Positions 6,779-14,562 are shown, counted from the first letter of the stretch. The stretch: DNA of 14,763 nt from an uncultured Gammaproteobacteria bacterium (GCA_905480065.1 CAJQOV010000149.1:1-14763); one strand, 5' to 3'. The notes: generated by a model from the sequence alone, not told the origin. Translations and numbers: made by a program.

Positions 6779-7905
6779 CAGAAACCGAGTTTGCCGCGAA
6801 TATGCCCGGCCAGTGTGATGGCCGTATCGACGTCGCCGGCGAGGCAGTTGTAATGTCCCATCTTGCGTTCCGGTCGTGCGTGGTGCTTGCCGTACAGGTA
6901 CAGGTTCGCACGCGGTTGCTCGAGGATGGTTTCCCAGGCCGGGCTGCCGTTGTGCCAGAGGTCACCGAGCAGGTTGGTCATGACCACGGGTGACAGCAGG
7001 TCGGTAGCGCCCGGGGGCAGGCCGCACATGCAGCGCACCTGTTGCGCGAACTGCGAGGTGATGCAGGCATCGAGGGTGTAGTGACCGCTGTTATGCGGTC
7101 GCGTGGCGATTTCATTGATCAGCAGCTCGCCGGCACGGGTGACGAAAAACTCCACCGCCAGCACCCCGCAATACTCCATGCTCTCTGCCAGTGCGGTTGC
7201 CATCTGCACGGCACGCGCACTGGTGTCCGCGTCGATGCGGGCCGGCACGATGGTGGTGTCGAGGATGCCATGCCGGTGCGTATTCTCGCCGGGCGGGTAG
7301 TGCACGGTGGCACCGCTGGCGCTGCGCGCAAGAATGACGGAAATCTCGCAGCCAAGGTCGACGACCTGCTCCAGCACGCAGGGCCGGTTGCCCAGCTTCT
7401 CGAAGGCCGCCTCGGCCTGTTCGAGGGTATCGACGCGGATCTGGCCCTTGCCGTCATAGCCATGCGATGCGGTCTTCAGCAGCAGCGGCGGGGTCAGTTT
7501 TTCAAATCCGCTGCGGAGATCGCCGATCTCGTAAATATCGTCGAACGGTGTGGTCGGCAGGTCACGGTCGTTGATGTATTGCTTCTCGCGTATGCGGTCC
7601 TGGGCGATGCGCACGGCATCGGCGCTGGGTCGCACCACGCAAAAACGTTCCAGGAATTCCAGGCTGTCGGCGGGGACGTTCTCGAATTCGGTGGTGACTG
7701 CGGCACACTCGTCACCCAGCATTTGCAGTCCGGCGTGGTCGCTGTAGCCGGTCTGGATGTGCTGGGATGCAATCAGCCCCGCCGGGCTGTGCGGGTCCGG
7801 GTCGAGTACCACCACGCGATACCCCATGCTGTGTGCGGCAAGTGTGAACATGCGGCCGAGCTGGCCGCCGCCGAGTACTCCGAGTGTGGCGCCGGGCAGG
7901 ATCAT
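6778..7905 (-). CDS. purK: N5-carboxyaminoimidazole ribonucleotide synthase PurK
   Basis: PurK is an ATP-grasp enzyme that uses ATP and bicarbonate to turn AIR into N5-CAIR in de novo purine synthesis. The 375-aa length is normal. Visible motifs are LGGGQLGRM (11-19), TEFENVP (72-78), the ATP-grasp loop SHGYDGKGQ (147-155), and NEIATRPHNSGHYT (264-277), the family signature, here with Thr where Pro is usual. The ATG overlaps the purE stop by four bases (ATGA), the standard coupled purEK arrangement, so the two products are made together. Its own stop overlaps the start of the 71-codon ORF. Confidence 0.97.
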   Translation of the reverse strand: MILPGATLGVLGGGQLGRMFTLAAHSMGYRVVVLDPDPHSPAGLIASQHIQTGYSDHAGLQMLGDECAAVTTEFENVPADSLEFLERFCVVRPSADAVRIAQDRIREKQYINDRDLPTTPFDDIYEIGDLRSGFEKLTPPLLLKTASHGYDGKGQIRVDTLEQAEAAFEKLGNRPCVLEQVVDLGCEISVILARSASGATVHYPPGENTHRHGILDTTIVPARIDADTSARAVQMATALAESMEYCGVLAVEFFVTRAGELLINEIATRPHNSGHYTLDACITSQFAQQVRCMCGLPPGATDLLSPVVMTNLLGDLWHNGSPAWETILEQPRANLYLYGKHHARPERKMGHYNCLAGDVDTAITLAGHIRGKLGF

Positions 7906-8399
7906 GGCTGTGGCGGCAGCTGCATCGCCAGCACGCTGTCCTTTTGATCATTGCGGAACTGCTCGAGCCTGTTCACCAGCGCCTTGTCGCTGGTGGCGAG
8001 AATGCTGGCCGCATACAGCGCGGCATTGGCGGCGCCGGCCTCGCCGATGGCAAAGGTAGCGACCGGCACCCCCTTCGGCATCTGCACGATGGACAACAGT
8101 GAATCCAGCCCTTTCAGGTAACGCGACGGTACCGGTACGCCGAGCACCGGCAAGGTACACTTGGCGGCCAGCATGCCCGGCAGGTGGGCGGCGCCACCGG
8201 CGCCGGCAATGATGCAGGCCAGTCCGCGGGAGCGTGCCGTGCTGGCGTATTCAAACAGCAGGTCCGGGGTACGGTGGGCGGAGACCACGCGTGACTCGAA
8301 CGCAATACCGAGTTGCTTCAGCAGTGTGGCGGCATGCTGCATGACCTCCCAGTCACTGCTGCTGCCCATGACCAGGCCGACGCGTGGGGCTTCACTCAT
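7902..8399 (-). CDS. purE: 5-(carboxyamino)imidazole ribonucleotide mutase PurE
   Basis: PurE converts N5-CAIR, the PurK product, into CAIR. With the ATG at 8399 it is 165 aa, the typical class I length. Motifs are MGSSSDWEVM (11-20), SAHRTP (40-45) with the catalytic His, GAGGAAHLPGM (66-76) and QMPKGVPV (106-113). The start at 8399 is chosen over a TTG at 8432 and an ATG at 8411 for three reasons. It has GGA seven bases upstream, the conserved core begins just after it, and the predicted transcription start near 8429 would exclude the TTG. It is the first gene of the purEK run, divergent from purC. Confidence 0.96.
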   Translation of the reverse strand: MSEAPRVGLVMGSSSDWEVMQHAATLLKQLGIAFESRVVSAHRTPDLLFEYASTARSRGLACIIAGAGGAAHLPGMLAAKCTLPVLGVPVPSRYLKGLDSLLSIVQMPKGVPVATFAIGEAGAANAALYAASILATSDKALVNRLEQFRNDQKDSVLAMQLPPQP

Positions 8400-8435
8400 T
8401 TCGCTATCCATTTGTTGTGTCGGAGAAAGCAAGTC

Positions 8436-8444
8436 ATTCTAGCA
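8436..8444 (-). promoter_or_regulatory. candidate extended -10 promoter of purEK
   Basis: TGCTAGAAT on the minus strand is an extended -10 element. It predicts transcription from about 8429 and a 30-base leader before the purE ATG. A -35 is weak or absent. The same nonamer precedes dxs. Confidence 0.45.
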
Positions 8445-8569
8445 CTCCTGCCGCAAGTGGGAAGGGCAGGCATGGCGTTTTTCCTGGTTCCTGGCGATTC
8501 GCCGGCAAGGCGCCCGGCAGGTGGCTAAAAAGTGCGGCCGGAAACCGCCCGGCCGGCGCGCGCTGGCGG

Positions 8570-8575
8570 TACAAT
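8570..8575 (+). promoter_or_regulatory. candidate -10 of purC
   Basis: TACAAT on the plus strand matches TATAAT at 5 of 6 and would start transcription near 8582, about 20 bases before the purC ATG. No convincing -35 is seen in the GC-rich sequence upstream. A PurR-type operator was looked for between purE and purC and not identified. Confidence 0.35.
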
Positions 8576-8603
8576 GCGGCATTTGTTGTATACGGAGCCC
8601 GTC

Positions 8604-9493
8604 ATGCTGGATACCCTTTACGAGTCGGACCTGAAAAGCCTGCCGCTGCTGATGCGGGGCAAGGTGCGCGACGTGTATGCGATCGGTACCGACCACCTGC
8701 TGATCGTCACCACCGACCGGCTGTCGGCGTTCGACGTGGTCATGCCGGACCCGGTGCCGGGCAAGGGTGCGGTGCTGACCGCGGTATCGAATTTCTGTTT
8801 CACTTCACCTGCGACATCGTCGCCAACCACCTGGCCGGGCTGACGCTGGAACAGGTGCTGCCGGACCCGGCCGAGCGGGCCCAGGTCGAGGGGCGCGCCA
8901 TTATTGTGAAAAAATTGCGTGCGCTGCCGGTCGAGGCCATCGTGCGCGGTTACCTGATCGGTTCCGGCTGGAAGGATTATCAAAAGACCGGCACGGTATG
9001 CGGCATTGCACTGCCGCCCGGCCTGCAACTGGCCGATCGTCTGCCAGAGCCCATCTTCACGCCCTCGACCAAGGCCGATGCCGGTGCCCACGACATCAAT
9101 ATCGATTTCGCACGCACCGTGGAGTTGCTGGGCCCGGGGCTGGCCGCGCAGGTGCGTGATGTGAGTCTTCGCATTTACTCCAGCTGCGCGGCCTACGCGC
9201 TGGAACGCGGCATCATCATTGCCGACACCAAGTTCGAGTTCGGCGTGGATGAAAACGGCAAGCTGGTATTGATTGATGAAATACTCACGCCGGATTCCTC
9301 GCGCTTCTGGCCGGCCGACAGCTACCGGGCCGGCAGCAACCCGGCGAGTTTCGACAAGCAGTTCGTGCGCGATTACCTGGAGACGCTGGACTGGAACAAG
9401 ACCGCGCCGGGTCCGAGGCTGCCGCAGCAAATCCTCGACCAGACTGCCGCGAAGTACCGCGAGGCGCAGCAACGGCTGACGGGGACGGTTTGA
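8604..9493 (+). pseudogene. purC: SAICAR synthetase purC, frameshifted as sequenced
   Basis: PurC joins aspartate to CAIR with ATP to give SAICAR, the step after PurE. The gene starts at ATG 8604 with GGAG six bases upstream, and residues 1-64 read correctly (LMRGKVRDVYAIGTDHLL, then TTDRLSAFDVVMPDPVPGKG). At 8796-8798 the frame breaks: the expected TGG (Trp, as in VSNFW) is TG followed directly by TTT. Restoring one base joins the frame to FHFTCDIVANHLAG, VRGYLIGSGW, STKADAGAHD and IADTKFEFG, ending at TGA 9493. The repaired protein is 296 aa, the length of the longer (yeast/Xanthomonas-like) PurC type. Unrepaired, translation stops at 8843 after 79 codons. The downstream part shows no other decay, so a sequencing or assembly error is more likely than a dead gene. 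Confidence 0.93.
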
Positions 9494-9543
9494 GGAACCA
9501 ATCGCGGTCAGCGGCCGCGCTCTATCCGGTGCATCCGGAAACG

Positions 9544-9600
9544 GTAGCCTGGGTCGAGTGATGACGAAACCCGGGTTTCACTTTGTTCAACCCGGGCTAC
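9544..9600. repeat. 57-bp imperfect palindromic intergenic repeat
   Basis: GTAGCCTGGGTCGAG at the left mirrors GTAGCCCGGGTTGAA read from the right end on the other strand. The arms meet at an AAACCCGGGTTT centre. Sequences with GTAGCCCGGGTTGA...GAAACCCGGG are familiar dispersed intergenic repeats in proteobacteria. It lies between purC and the DUF302 gene. It lacks the T run of an intrinsic terminator, though a transcript would fold into a long hairpin. Confidence 0.7.
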
Positions 9601-9685
9601 AGATAAAATTACCCTTGCAGGAGCGCCCCGCAGGTGCCATTGGCTATCTACATACTACGATTATTCAACGATTCGGAGAGATGAT

Positions 9686-10075
9686 ATGTACGGCTTCAAT
9701 ATAACGGTAACCGGCAACATGCAATCGGTGCACGACAAGGTGACGGCCGAATTGCAAAAGGAAGGCTTCGGTGTGCTGACCGAGATCGACGTGGCGGCCA
9801 CGCTGAAGAAGAAACTCGATATCGACCGCAAGCCGTACGTGATTCTCGGTGCCTGTAACCCGGTGCTGGCCAGCCAGGCCATCAACGCCGACCCGGACAT
9901 CGGTCTGCTGCTGCCGTGCAACGTGTTGTTGCGCGAGGAAGAGGACGGCTCTATTACCGTCGGTTTCATGGACCCCGCCGCCGTGCTCGGCCTGGTCGAG
10001 AAGGAGGGCGTGGCCGTGCTGGCCGGCGAGGTGCGCAGCCGGCTGGAACGGGTGCGCGACGCACTCGCCGGCTAG
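9686..10075 (+). CDS. DUF302 domain protein
   Basis: This 129-aa soluble protein is a single DUF302 domain. Typical elements are a strand ITVTGNMQSVHDKVTAELQK (5-24), KEGFGVLTEIDVAATLKKKL (25-44), YVILGACNPVLASQAI (51-66), and LLLPCNVLLREEEDGSITVG (74-93), followed by MDP. The function of the family is unknown; some members appear near sulfur or redox genes. The CN-P and PCN cysteines are conserved in the family. The ATG at 9686 has GGAG seven bases upstream; another ATG at 9681 is out of frame and too close. It is transcribed alone, and its stop codon overlaps the stop of the convergent GNAT-HDAC gene. Confidence 0.9.
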   Translation: MYGFNITVTGNMQSVHDKVTAELQKEGFGVLTEIDVAATLKKKLDIDRKPYVILGACNPVLASQAINADPDIGLLLPCNVLLREEEDGSITVGFMDPAAVLGLVEKEGVAVLAGEVRSRLERVRDALAG

Positions 10076-11874
10076 GGAATCAGCGGCGCAGCAGCGCGTG
10101 ATCTCCGGGTGCGCTTTTTTATGCCGCGGCTAACCGCGGCTTCACGTCCTGTCCAAAGACCCTCGAAGAACGCGCGCGCGTTGCCTCCCAGCGTGCGCGT
10201 GCGGTAACCGCCTTCCTGCACGATCAGGGTGGGGAGACCGAGCTCGCCAATGGCCTGTCCGTTGAGGCGGAAATCTTCGGGTGTCAGTGCCCAGGTGCCG
10301 GTCGGATCGCCCTTGGCGGTATCCAGTCCGAGCGCAATCACCAGGTGTACCGGCCGGTACGCGATAATGCGCCGCAGCGCGCGCCCGAGGATTTCGCGGT
10401 AGCGCTCGGCCTTGGTGTGCTCCGGTAGCGGGTAGTTGATGTTGAAGCCCATGCCGGGACCAGCGCCGGTTTCATCGGTGAATCCGGCGAAGTGCGGATA
10501 GGCGAACTCCGGATGGCCATGGATGGAAAGGGTAAATACATCGGCGCGCTCGTAGAAGATGTCCTGCGTCCCGTTGCCATGGTGAAAGTCGATGTCCAGT
10601 ACCGCTACCTGGCCGAAACGGCTCAGGTAGTTCGCGGCGACCGCGGACGAGTTGAAATAGCAGAAGCCGCCAAAGGCACGCCGTTCTGCGTGATGGCCCG
10701 GTGGACGTACCAGTGCGTAGGCGAGGTTACGGCCACCGATGATTTCCTGGGCACCGGTTACCGCGCAGCTGACGGCATCGCGTGCCGCCAGGTAGGCATT
10801 CTGGTTGAGCGGGGTAAAGGTATCCATGCAGTAATAACCGGCACGCAATTCCCAGTCCTTTGGCGTACGGTGCGGATTGCGCAACGGAAACACGATCGGG
10901 TAAATCGATTTGCCCGCCGGCACATTCGCACAGGCACGGCGCAGGTAATCGACGTACTGCGGGGCATGCACGGCCTTGATCAGCGCCTCGCCGGCACGCA
11001 GTGGCTTGATGGTTTCAAACAGGCCGGTTTTGTCCAGCTCCCTGAGAATGGAGGTGATACGCACCGGCGCTTCCACATAACCGCGATCCTTGACGTGATG
11101 GATGCTGTGGCCCTCGTTCATGATCAGCGCGATGCGTTCCTTGTGCGGGATCACCCGGGCCTTTTGCGGCGGACCCTTGCTGCGCAGATAGCGGGGAGCG
11201 CGCAACTGAACGGGATCATCGCGGAATGATTTCGCCACCTCCCTGATGTATTTTTCCGAGCATACCCCGGCGTACTTGCGTTCCAGGATGGCGCGCACGA
11301 TCTTGTGCATGGTGCTGCGCGGGACTTTTGTATCGAGCCCCAGGCCATCGAACACCAGGAAGAACAGGTTGCTGGTTTCCTCGCCGACCGGCTTGTGGAA
11401 CTCGTTGTTGACTACCGGACGCGCACCGTAACGCTCGTAGAAGCGCAGCCTGGCCTTGTTCTGTTCCAGCATTTCCGGGTGCTCGAGCAGGTGTGGCTCA
11501 TCCGGCAGGCACTCGAAAAAGATACCGATCAGTCCCAGTGACAGCGCCTCTTCGCGCACCCGGTCGTACAGTACGCTGCCGAGTCCTCCGCCAGTGGTGC
11601 CGGAGGCAACAGAGATAAATTCCAGGTAGCCGAAATTCAGGTCGGCCATGTGCAGGAACAGCGCAAATCCGCGTACCCGGTCGCGATTGTCCTCCGCGAC
11701 AAACAGCATGGAACGAAAGCCGTATTGCACCGGATCGCGCAGCTGTCCGGGCAGCTTGTCGATTTCTTCCTGGGAGGCGAGCGGGAACTGGCTGCGCATG
11801 ATGACGGCCACCTGTGCCAGCGCCTCGCGGTTGGCCGGTGCTACATCATCGTGAATGGTGCGAATTCTTAACAT
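10072..11874 (-). CDS. GNAT acetyltransferase-HDAC/acetylpolyamine amidohydrolase fusion
   Basis: This 600-aa protein has two domains of opposite chemistry. Residues 1 to about 180 form a GNAT-type N-acetyltransferase, with a glycine-rich acetyl-CoA loop SGTTGGGLGSVLYDRV (91-106) and RFYERYGARPV (143-153). A linker of about 65 residues follows. From about 245 to 580 is a zinc-dependent histone deacetylase / acetylpolyamine amidohydrolase domain: RPPGHHAERRAFGGFCYFN (390-408) with the His pair, DIDFHHGNGT (427-436) with metal ligands Asp429 and His431, GLDTAKGDPTG (516-526) with ligand Asp518, and EGGYRT (554-559) with catalytic Tyr557. All catalytic residues are present. The GLDxxKGDP form favours acetylpolyamine-type relatives over classical HDACs. 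The tail is basic (KKRTRRSR). It overlaps the DUF302 gene by four bases, stop to stop. The substrate is unknown. Confidence 0.93.
   Translation of the reverse strand: MLRIRTIHDDVAPANREALAQVAVIMRSQFPLASQEEIDKLPGQLRDPVQYGFRSMLFVAEDNRDRVRGFALFLHMADLNFGYLEFISVASGTTGGGLGSVLYDRVREEALSLGLIGIFFECLPDEPHLLEHPEMLEQNKARLRFYERYGARPVVNNEFHKPVGEETSNLFFLVFDGLGLDTKVPRSTMHKIVRAILERKYAGVCSEKYIREVAKSFRDDPVQLRAPRYLRSKGPPQKARVIPHKERIALIMNEGHSIHHVKDRGYVEAPVRITSILRELDKTGLFETIKPLRAGEALIKAVHAPQYVDYLRRACANVPAGKSIYPIVFPLRNPHRTPKDWELRAGYYCMDTFTPLNQNAYLAARDAVSCAVTGAQEIIGGRNLAYALVRPPGHHAERRAFGGFCYFNSSAVAANYLSRFGQVAVLDIDFHHGNGTQDIFYERADVFTLSIHGHPEFAYPHFAGFTDETGAGPGMGFNINYPLPEHTKAERYREILGRALRRIIAYRPVHLVIALGLDTAKGDPTGTWALTPEDFRLNGQAIGELGLPTLIVQEGGYRTRTLGGNARAFFEGLWTGREAAVSRGIKKRTRRSRAAAPLIP
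10093..10120 (+). terminator. possible intrinsic terminator of the DUF302 gene
   Basis: AGCGC (10093-10097) pairs with GCGCT (10111-10115) and is followed by a run of T to 10120, 18 to 45 bases after the DUF302 stop. The stem is short and the 13-base loop is long, so it is a weak call. It lies inside the 3' coding end of the convergent gene. A stronger 7-bp stem (GCCGCGG/CCGCGGC, 10123-10140) follows directly but has no T run. Confidence 0.35.
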
Positions 11875-11923
11875 GGTCGGTAACTAGGCTGCGGCAAGGT
11901 ACTGCCGGTTAGATTGACGGCGA

Positions 11924-11952
11924 AGCATGTGAGCAAGCCGGACACCTGTCAA
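11924..11952 (-). promoter_or_regulatory. candidate promoter of the GNAT-HDAC gene
   Basis: On the minus strand a perfect TTGACA (11952-11947) is followed after 17 bases by CATGCT, a weak -10 (3 of 6). It would place transcription about 45 bases before the ATG at 11874. The start has no clear Shine-Dalgarno sequence. Its presence suggests that the fusion gene is not simply the tail of the alpha-E operon. Confidence 0.35.
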
Positions 11953-11990
11953 TGGGCCTCTTGCCCAACCGGCATCCGCTGCGCACAGGC

Positions 11991-12938
11991 TCAGTGGCTG
12001 GCTTCGGCGCGCGCCCCGGTCCAGAAGTAGCTTGTGGCAATCAGGCCATTGAGCTCGGCTACCCCGTGCTGGTAGTCATCGATCAGCCGGTGCAGTTGCT
12101 GCTGGTCGATGGCTTCCGGTTTGAGGTCGGAGATCATGCGCTGCAAATGACCAACCTGCCGTAATGCATCCTCGTTGTGTGGCAGCTGTTGCAGGCAGTC
12201 GGCCACGGTACACAGGCAATGGTAGACAGCGCGTGGAAAGCGCTGATCCCTGAACAGGAATGCAATCACATCCGCACGGCGTACCTGCAGGCGCACCTCG
12301 CGGCGGTACATCTGGTAGGCCGTCAGCGACTTGAGTACGCTCATCCACTGAATATTCTCGAACGGTGACAGGTCGCCTTCGACCGGCAACAGGTCGGCGG
12401 AGCGTACATCGATGATGCGCGTGGTCATGTCGCTGCGCTCCAGGTTACGTCCGATGCGCAGGAAGTCGTAGGCCACGTCGTGGTTCATGGTGCCGGCCAG
12501 CAGGCCGGTGATCTGCTGGTTACCGAGGATGATGGAATTCAGGTAGTCGTAGCGTTTGCGCTGGCCGTACGCGGACTGCAGCTGTTTCCTGGCATTGAGG
12601 TACAGCTCGTTGATCTGTTCCCACGCCTCGCGCGGAATGATGTCGCGGACGGTGCGGGCATTCTCGCGTGCCCCGGCCAGCGCGCTGATGATCGAGGATG
12701 GATACTTTTGTTCGCCGATCAGAAACCGCACCACGCTGCGCTCGTCATACTCATCGTGCAGCGTCTCGAACAGGTCCTCGCTACCCAGTATCTCGACCAG
12801 CGGGCGCCAGCCGACAGCGACGCGCTGGGGCAGGTCCAGCAGCAGATGGGCATTGACGTTGACCAGCCGGGCCATGTTCTCGGCGCGTTCCAGGTAACGC
12901 CCCATCCAGTAGATCCGGTTTGCTACCCGTGACAGCAT
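11991..12938 (-). CDS. alpha-E domain protein (DUF403)
   Basis: This is a 315-aa, all-helical alpha-E protein. The start at ATG 12938 is chosen because the family opens with SRVANRIYWMGRYLERAEN, seen at once here; a longer frame to 12986 would overlap the upstream gene. Other family sequences are ARENARTVRDIIPREAWEQ (90-108), GLLAGTMNHDVAYDFLRIGR (145-164) and NLERSDMTTRIIDVR (165-179). Alpha-E proteins are almost always encoded next to circularly permuted ATP-grasp enzymes and are thought to cooperate with them in an unknown amide-forming or peptide-modifying reaction. The ATG lies one base after the ATP-grasp stop (TGACATG), so the two are translationally coupled. Confidence 0.94.
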   Translation of the reverse strand: MLSRVANRIYWMGRYLERAENMARLVNVNAHLLLDLPQRVAVGWRPLVEILGSEDLFETLHDEYDERSVVRFLIGEQKYPSSIISALAGARENARTVRDIIPREAWEQINELYLNARKQLQSAYGQRKRYDYLNSIILGNQQITGLLAGTMNHDVAYDFLRIGRNLERSDMTTRIIDVRSADLLPVEGDLSPFENIQWMSVLKSLTAYQMYRREVRLQVRRADVIAFLFRDQRFPRAVYHCLCTVADCLQQLPHNEDALRQVGHLQRMISDLKPEAIDQQQLHRLIDDYQHGVAELNGLIATSYFWTGARAEASH

Positions 12939-12939
12939 G

Positions 12940-14394
12940 TCAATGGCCCTCCAGGTCGACGATCCAGGTGTCCTTGCTGCCGCCACCCTGGGATGAATTG
13001 ACCACGGTCGAGCCCTTGCGCAGCGCCACCCGGGTCAGGCCGCCGGTGGTCACGTACATGTCCCGGCCGGACAGGATGAACGGGCGCAGGTCGAGATGGC
13101 GCGGCTCCGCGTGGGTGTCAACCAGGGTAGGCGCGGTGGACAGCGCGATCAGCGGTTGGGCGACGTAATTGCGCGGGTCGTTGCGAATCAGGCGTGCGAA
13201 CTCCTGGCACGCGCGCTTCGAGGCCTGTGGCCCGATCAGCATGCCATAGCCGCCCGACTCGTTGGCCGGTTTGACCACCAGCTTGTCGAGATTGGCCAGC
13301 ACGTGCTTGCGCTGGATCGGGTCGTTACAGCGGAAGGTGGGCACATTGGGCAGCAGTGCATCCTCGCCCAGGTAGTACTTGATGATGTCCGGTATATAGG
13401 CATACACGACCTTGTCATCGGCGACGCCGCAACCGGGTGCGTTGGCGAGTGCCACATTGCCCTTCTGCCAGGCGCGAAACAGCCCGGGCACACCGACTAT
13501 CGAATCCTTGCGAAATACCTCCGGGTCGAGGAACAGGTCGTCGATGCGGCGGTAAACGACATCTACCCGGGACAGGCCATCGACGGTGCGCATGTAGACG
13601 CAGTCATCTTTATCCACCACCAGGTCGGCGCCCTCCACCAGCTCGCAGCCCATCTGCTGGGCGAGGTAGGCGTGTTCGAAGTAGGCCGAGTTGTAGATAC
13701 CAGGCGTCAGCACCACGACCTCGGGGTGTTCGACCACGCGCGGCGACAGCGAGGCCAGCATGTCGAACAGTTGTGACGGGTAGTCATCGACCGGCTGGAT
13801 ATAGGCATCCTCGAACAGTTCCGGTAACACCCGTTTCATGACCTTGCGGTTTTCCAGCATGTAGGACACGCCGGACGGCACGCGCAGGTTGTCCTCCAGT
13901 ACATAGACCTGGCCATCCTTGTCGCGGATCAGGTCCGAACCGCAGATGTGCGCCCATACGCCGAGCGGTGGATTCATGCCTATACACTGCTTGCGGAAGT
14001 TGACCGAGTCGGCCAGCAGCTCGCGCGGGAACACGCCGTCCCTGATCACCTTCTGGTCATGGTAGAGGTCATCGATGAACAGGTTGAGTGCCTGCACGCG
14101 CTGGCGCAGCCCGGCCTCGATGCCGTCCCATTCCTGCTTGGCGATAACGCGCGGGATGATGTCGAACGGCCAGGCGCGGTCGATGGAGCCGCCTTCCTCG
14201 GAGTACACGGTAAAGGTGATACCCATGACCTGGATGGCCAGTTCGGCGGCGGCCTTGCGTTCCAGTATCTCGTCATCCTTGAGCTGTGACAGCCAGCGGG
14301 TCAGGAAGCGTGCAGCGTCACGTGGTCTTCCGCCACCGCGGATGAGTTCATCATGGAAACCGCTTGCCTTATAGTCTTTCCAGCGAATTGTCAT
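12940..14394 (-). CDS. circularly permuted type 2 ATP-grasp protein (COG2308)
   Basis: This 484-aa ATP-grasp protein has the circularly permuted arrangement. Landmarks are AWPFDIIPRVI (74-84), IDDLYHDQKVIRDGVFP (107-123), YVLEDNLRVPSGVSYMLENR (164-183), YRRIDDLFLDP (281-291), the nucleotide-binding VVKPANESGGYGMLIGP (373-389), and DLRPFILSG (435-443). Aravind and colleagues grouped this family with amidoligases, predicting ATP-dependent amide or peptide bond formation, with alpha-E proteins and often a transglutaminase-like protease in the operon. Here only the alpha-E partner follows. The ATG at 14394 has a strong ribosome site (AAGGGAG) 11 bases upstream. The 266 bases upstream hold a repeat array and then the end of a peptidase-like gene. 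Confidence 0.95.
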   Translation of the reverse strand: MTIRWKDYKASGFHDELIRGGGRPRDAARFLTRWLSQLKDDEILERKAAAELAIQVMGITFTVYSEEGGSIDRAWPFDIIPRVIAKQEWDGIEAGLRQRVQALNLFIDDLYHDQKVIRDGVFPRELLADSVNFRKQCIGMNPPLGVWAHICGSDLIRDKDGQVYVLEDNLRVPSGVSYMLENRKVMKRVLPELFEDAYIQPVDDYPSQLFDMLASLSPRVVEHPEVVVLTPGIYNSAYFEHAYLAQQMGCELVEGADLVVDKDDCVYMRTVDGLSRVDVVYRRIDDLFLDPEVFRKDSIVGVPGLFRAWQKGNVALANAPGCGVADDKVVYAYIPDIIKYYLGEDALLPNVPTFRCNDPIQRKHVLANLDKLVVKPANESGGYGMLIGPQASKRACQEFARLIRNDPRNYVAQPLIALSTAPTLVDTHAEPRHLDLRPFILSGRDMYVTTGGLTRVALRKGSTVVNSSQGGGSKDTWIVDLEGH

Positions 14395-14504
14395 GCTGCA
14401 ACATGCTCCCTTTCAGCCAGGTATGACGGGATTTCGATGTGTTGAGTACGGCCCGACAGTTTGTACATTACGCCATTTCCAGCACGAGAATCGAACCTTG
14501 CTTC

Positions 14505-14531
14505 AACAAAAAGGGGTCGGTGTCATTTTTC
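14505..14531 (-). repeat. inverted copy of the GACACCGACCCC repeat
   Basis: On the minus strand this 27-base copy reads GAAAAATGACACCGACC, then CCTTTTTGTT, identical to the core of the three tandem copies to its right. It can pair with any of them; with the nearest copy it forms a perfect 27-bp stem around a 33-base loop. Confidence 0.9.
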
Positions 14532-14562
14532 ATCACTGGACAGCATATTGCACATTGTTTTA

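Noticed and set aside
7042..7947. A 301-codon plus-strand open frame opposite purK.
   Set aside because: It mirrors the purK coding frame, which is unmistakable on the other strand.
8384..8790. A plus-strand open frame reading into the 3' part of purC, giving an apparent 369-aa protein.
   Set aside because: The frame upstream of 8798 shows no PurC similarity and antisenses the purE start. The true 5' end of purC is in another frame from 8604.
8618..9472. A 284-codon open frame on the minus strand opposite purC.
   Set aside because: It is the antisense of well-conserved PurC sequence, common in GC-rich DNA, and has no recognisable protein features.
11951..11973. A small hairpin (TGGGC/GCCCA) after the alpha-E stop as a terminator.
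   Set aside because: It has only five base pairs and no T run on the minus strand.
14371..14404. An 11-codon ORF starting at an ATG ten bases before the ATP-grasp start, right after AAGGGAG.
   Set aside because: Its ATG is only one base from the ribosome site, too close to be used, while the ATP-grasp ATG is at an acceptable 11 bases.
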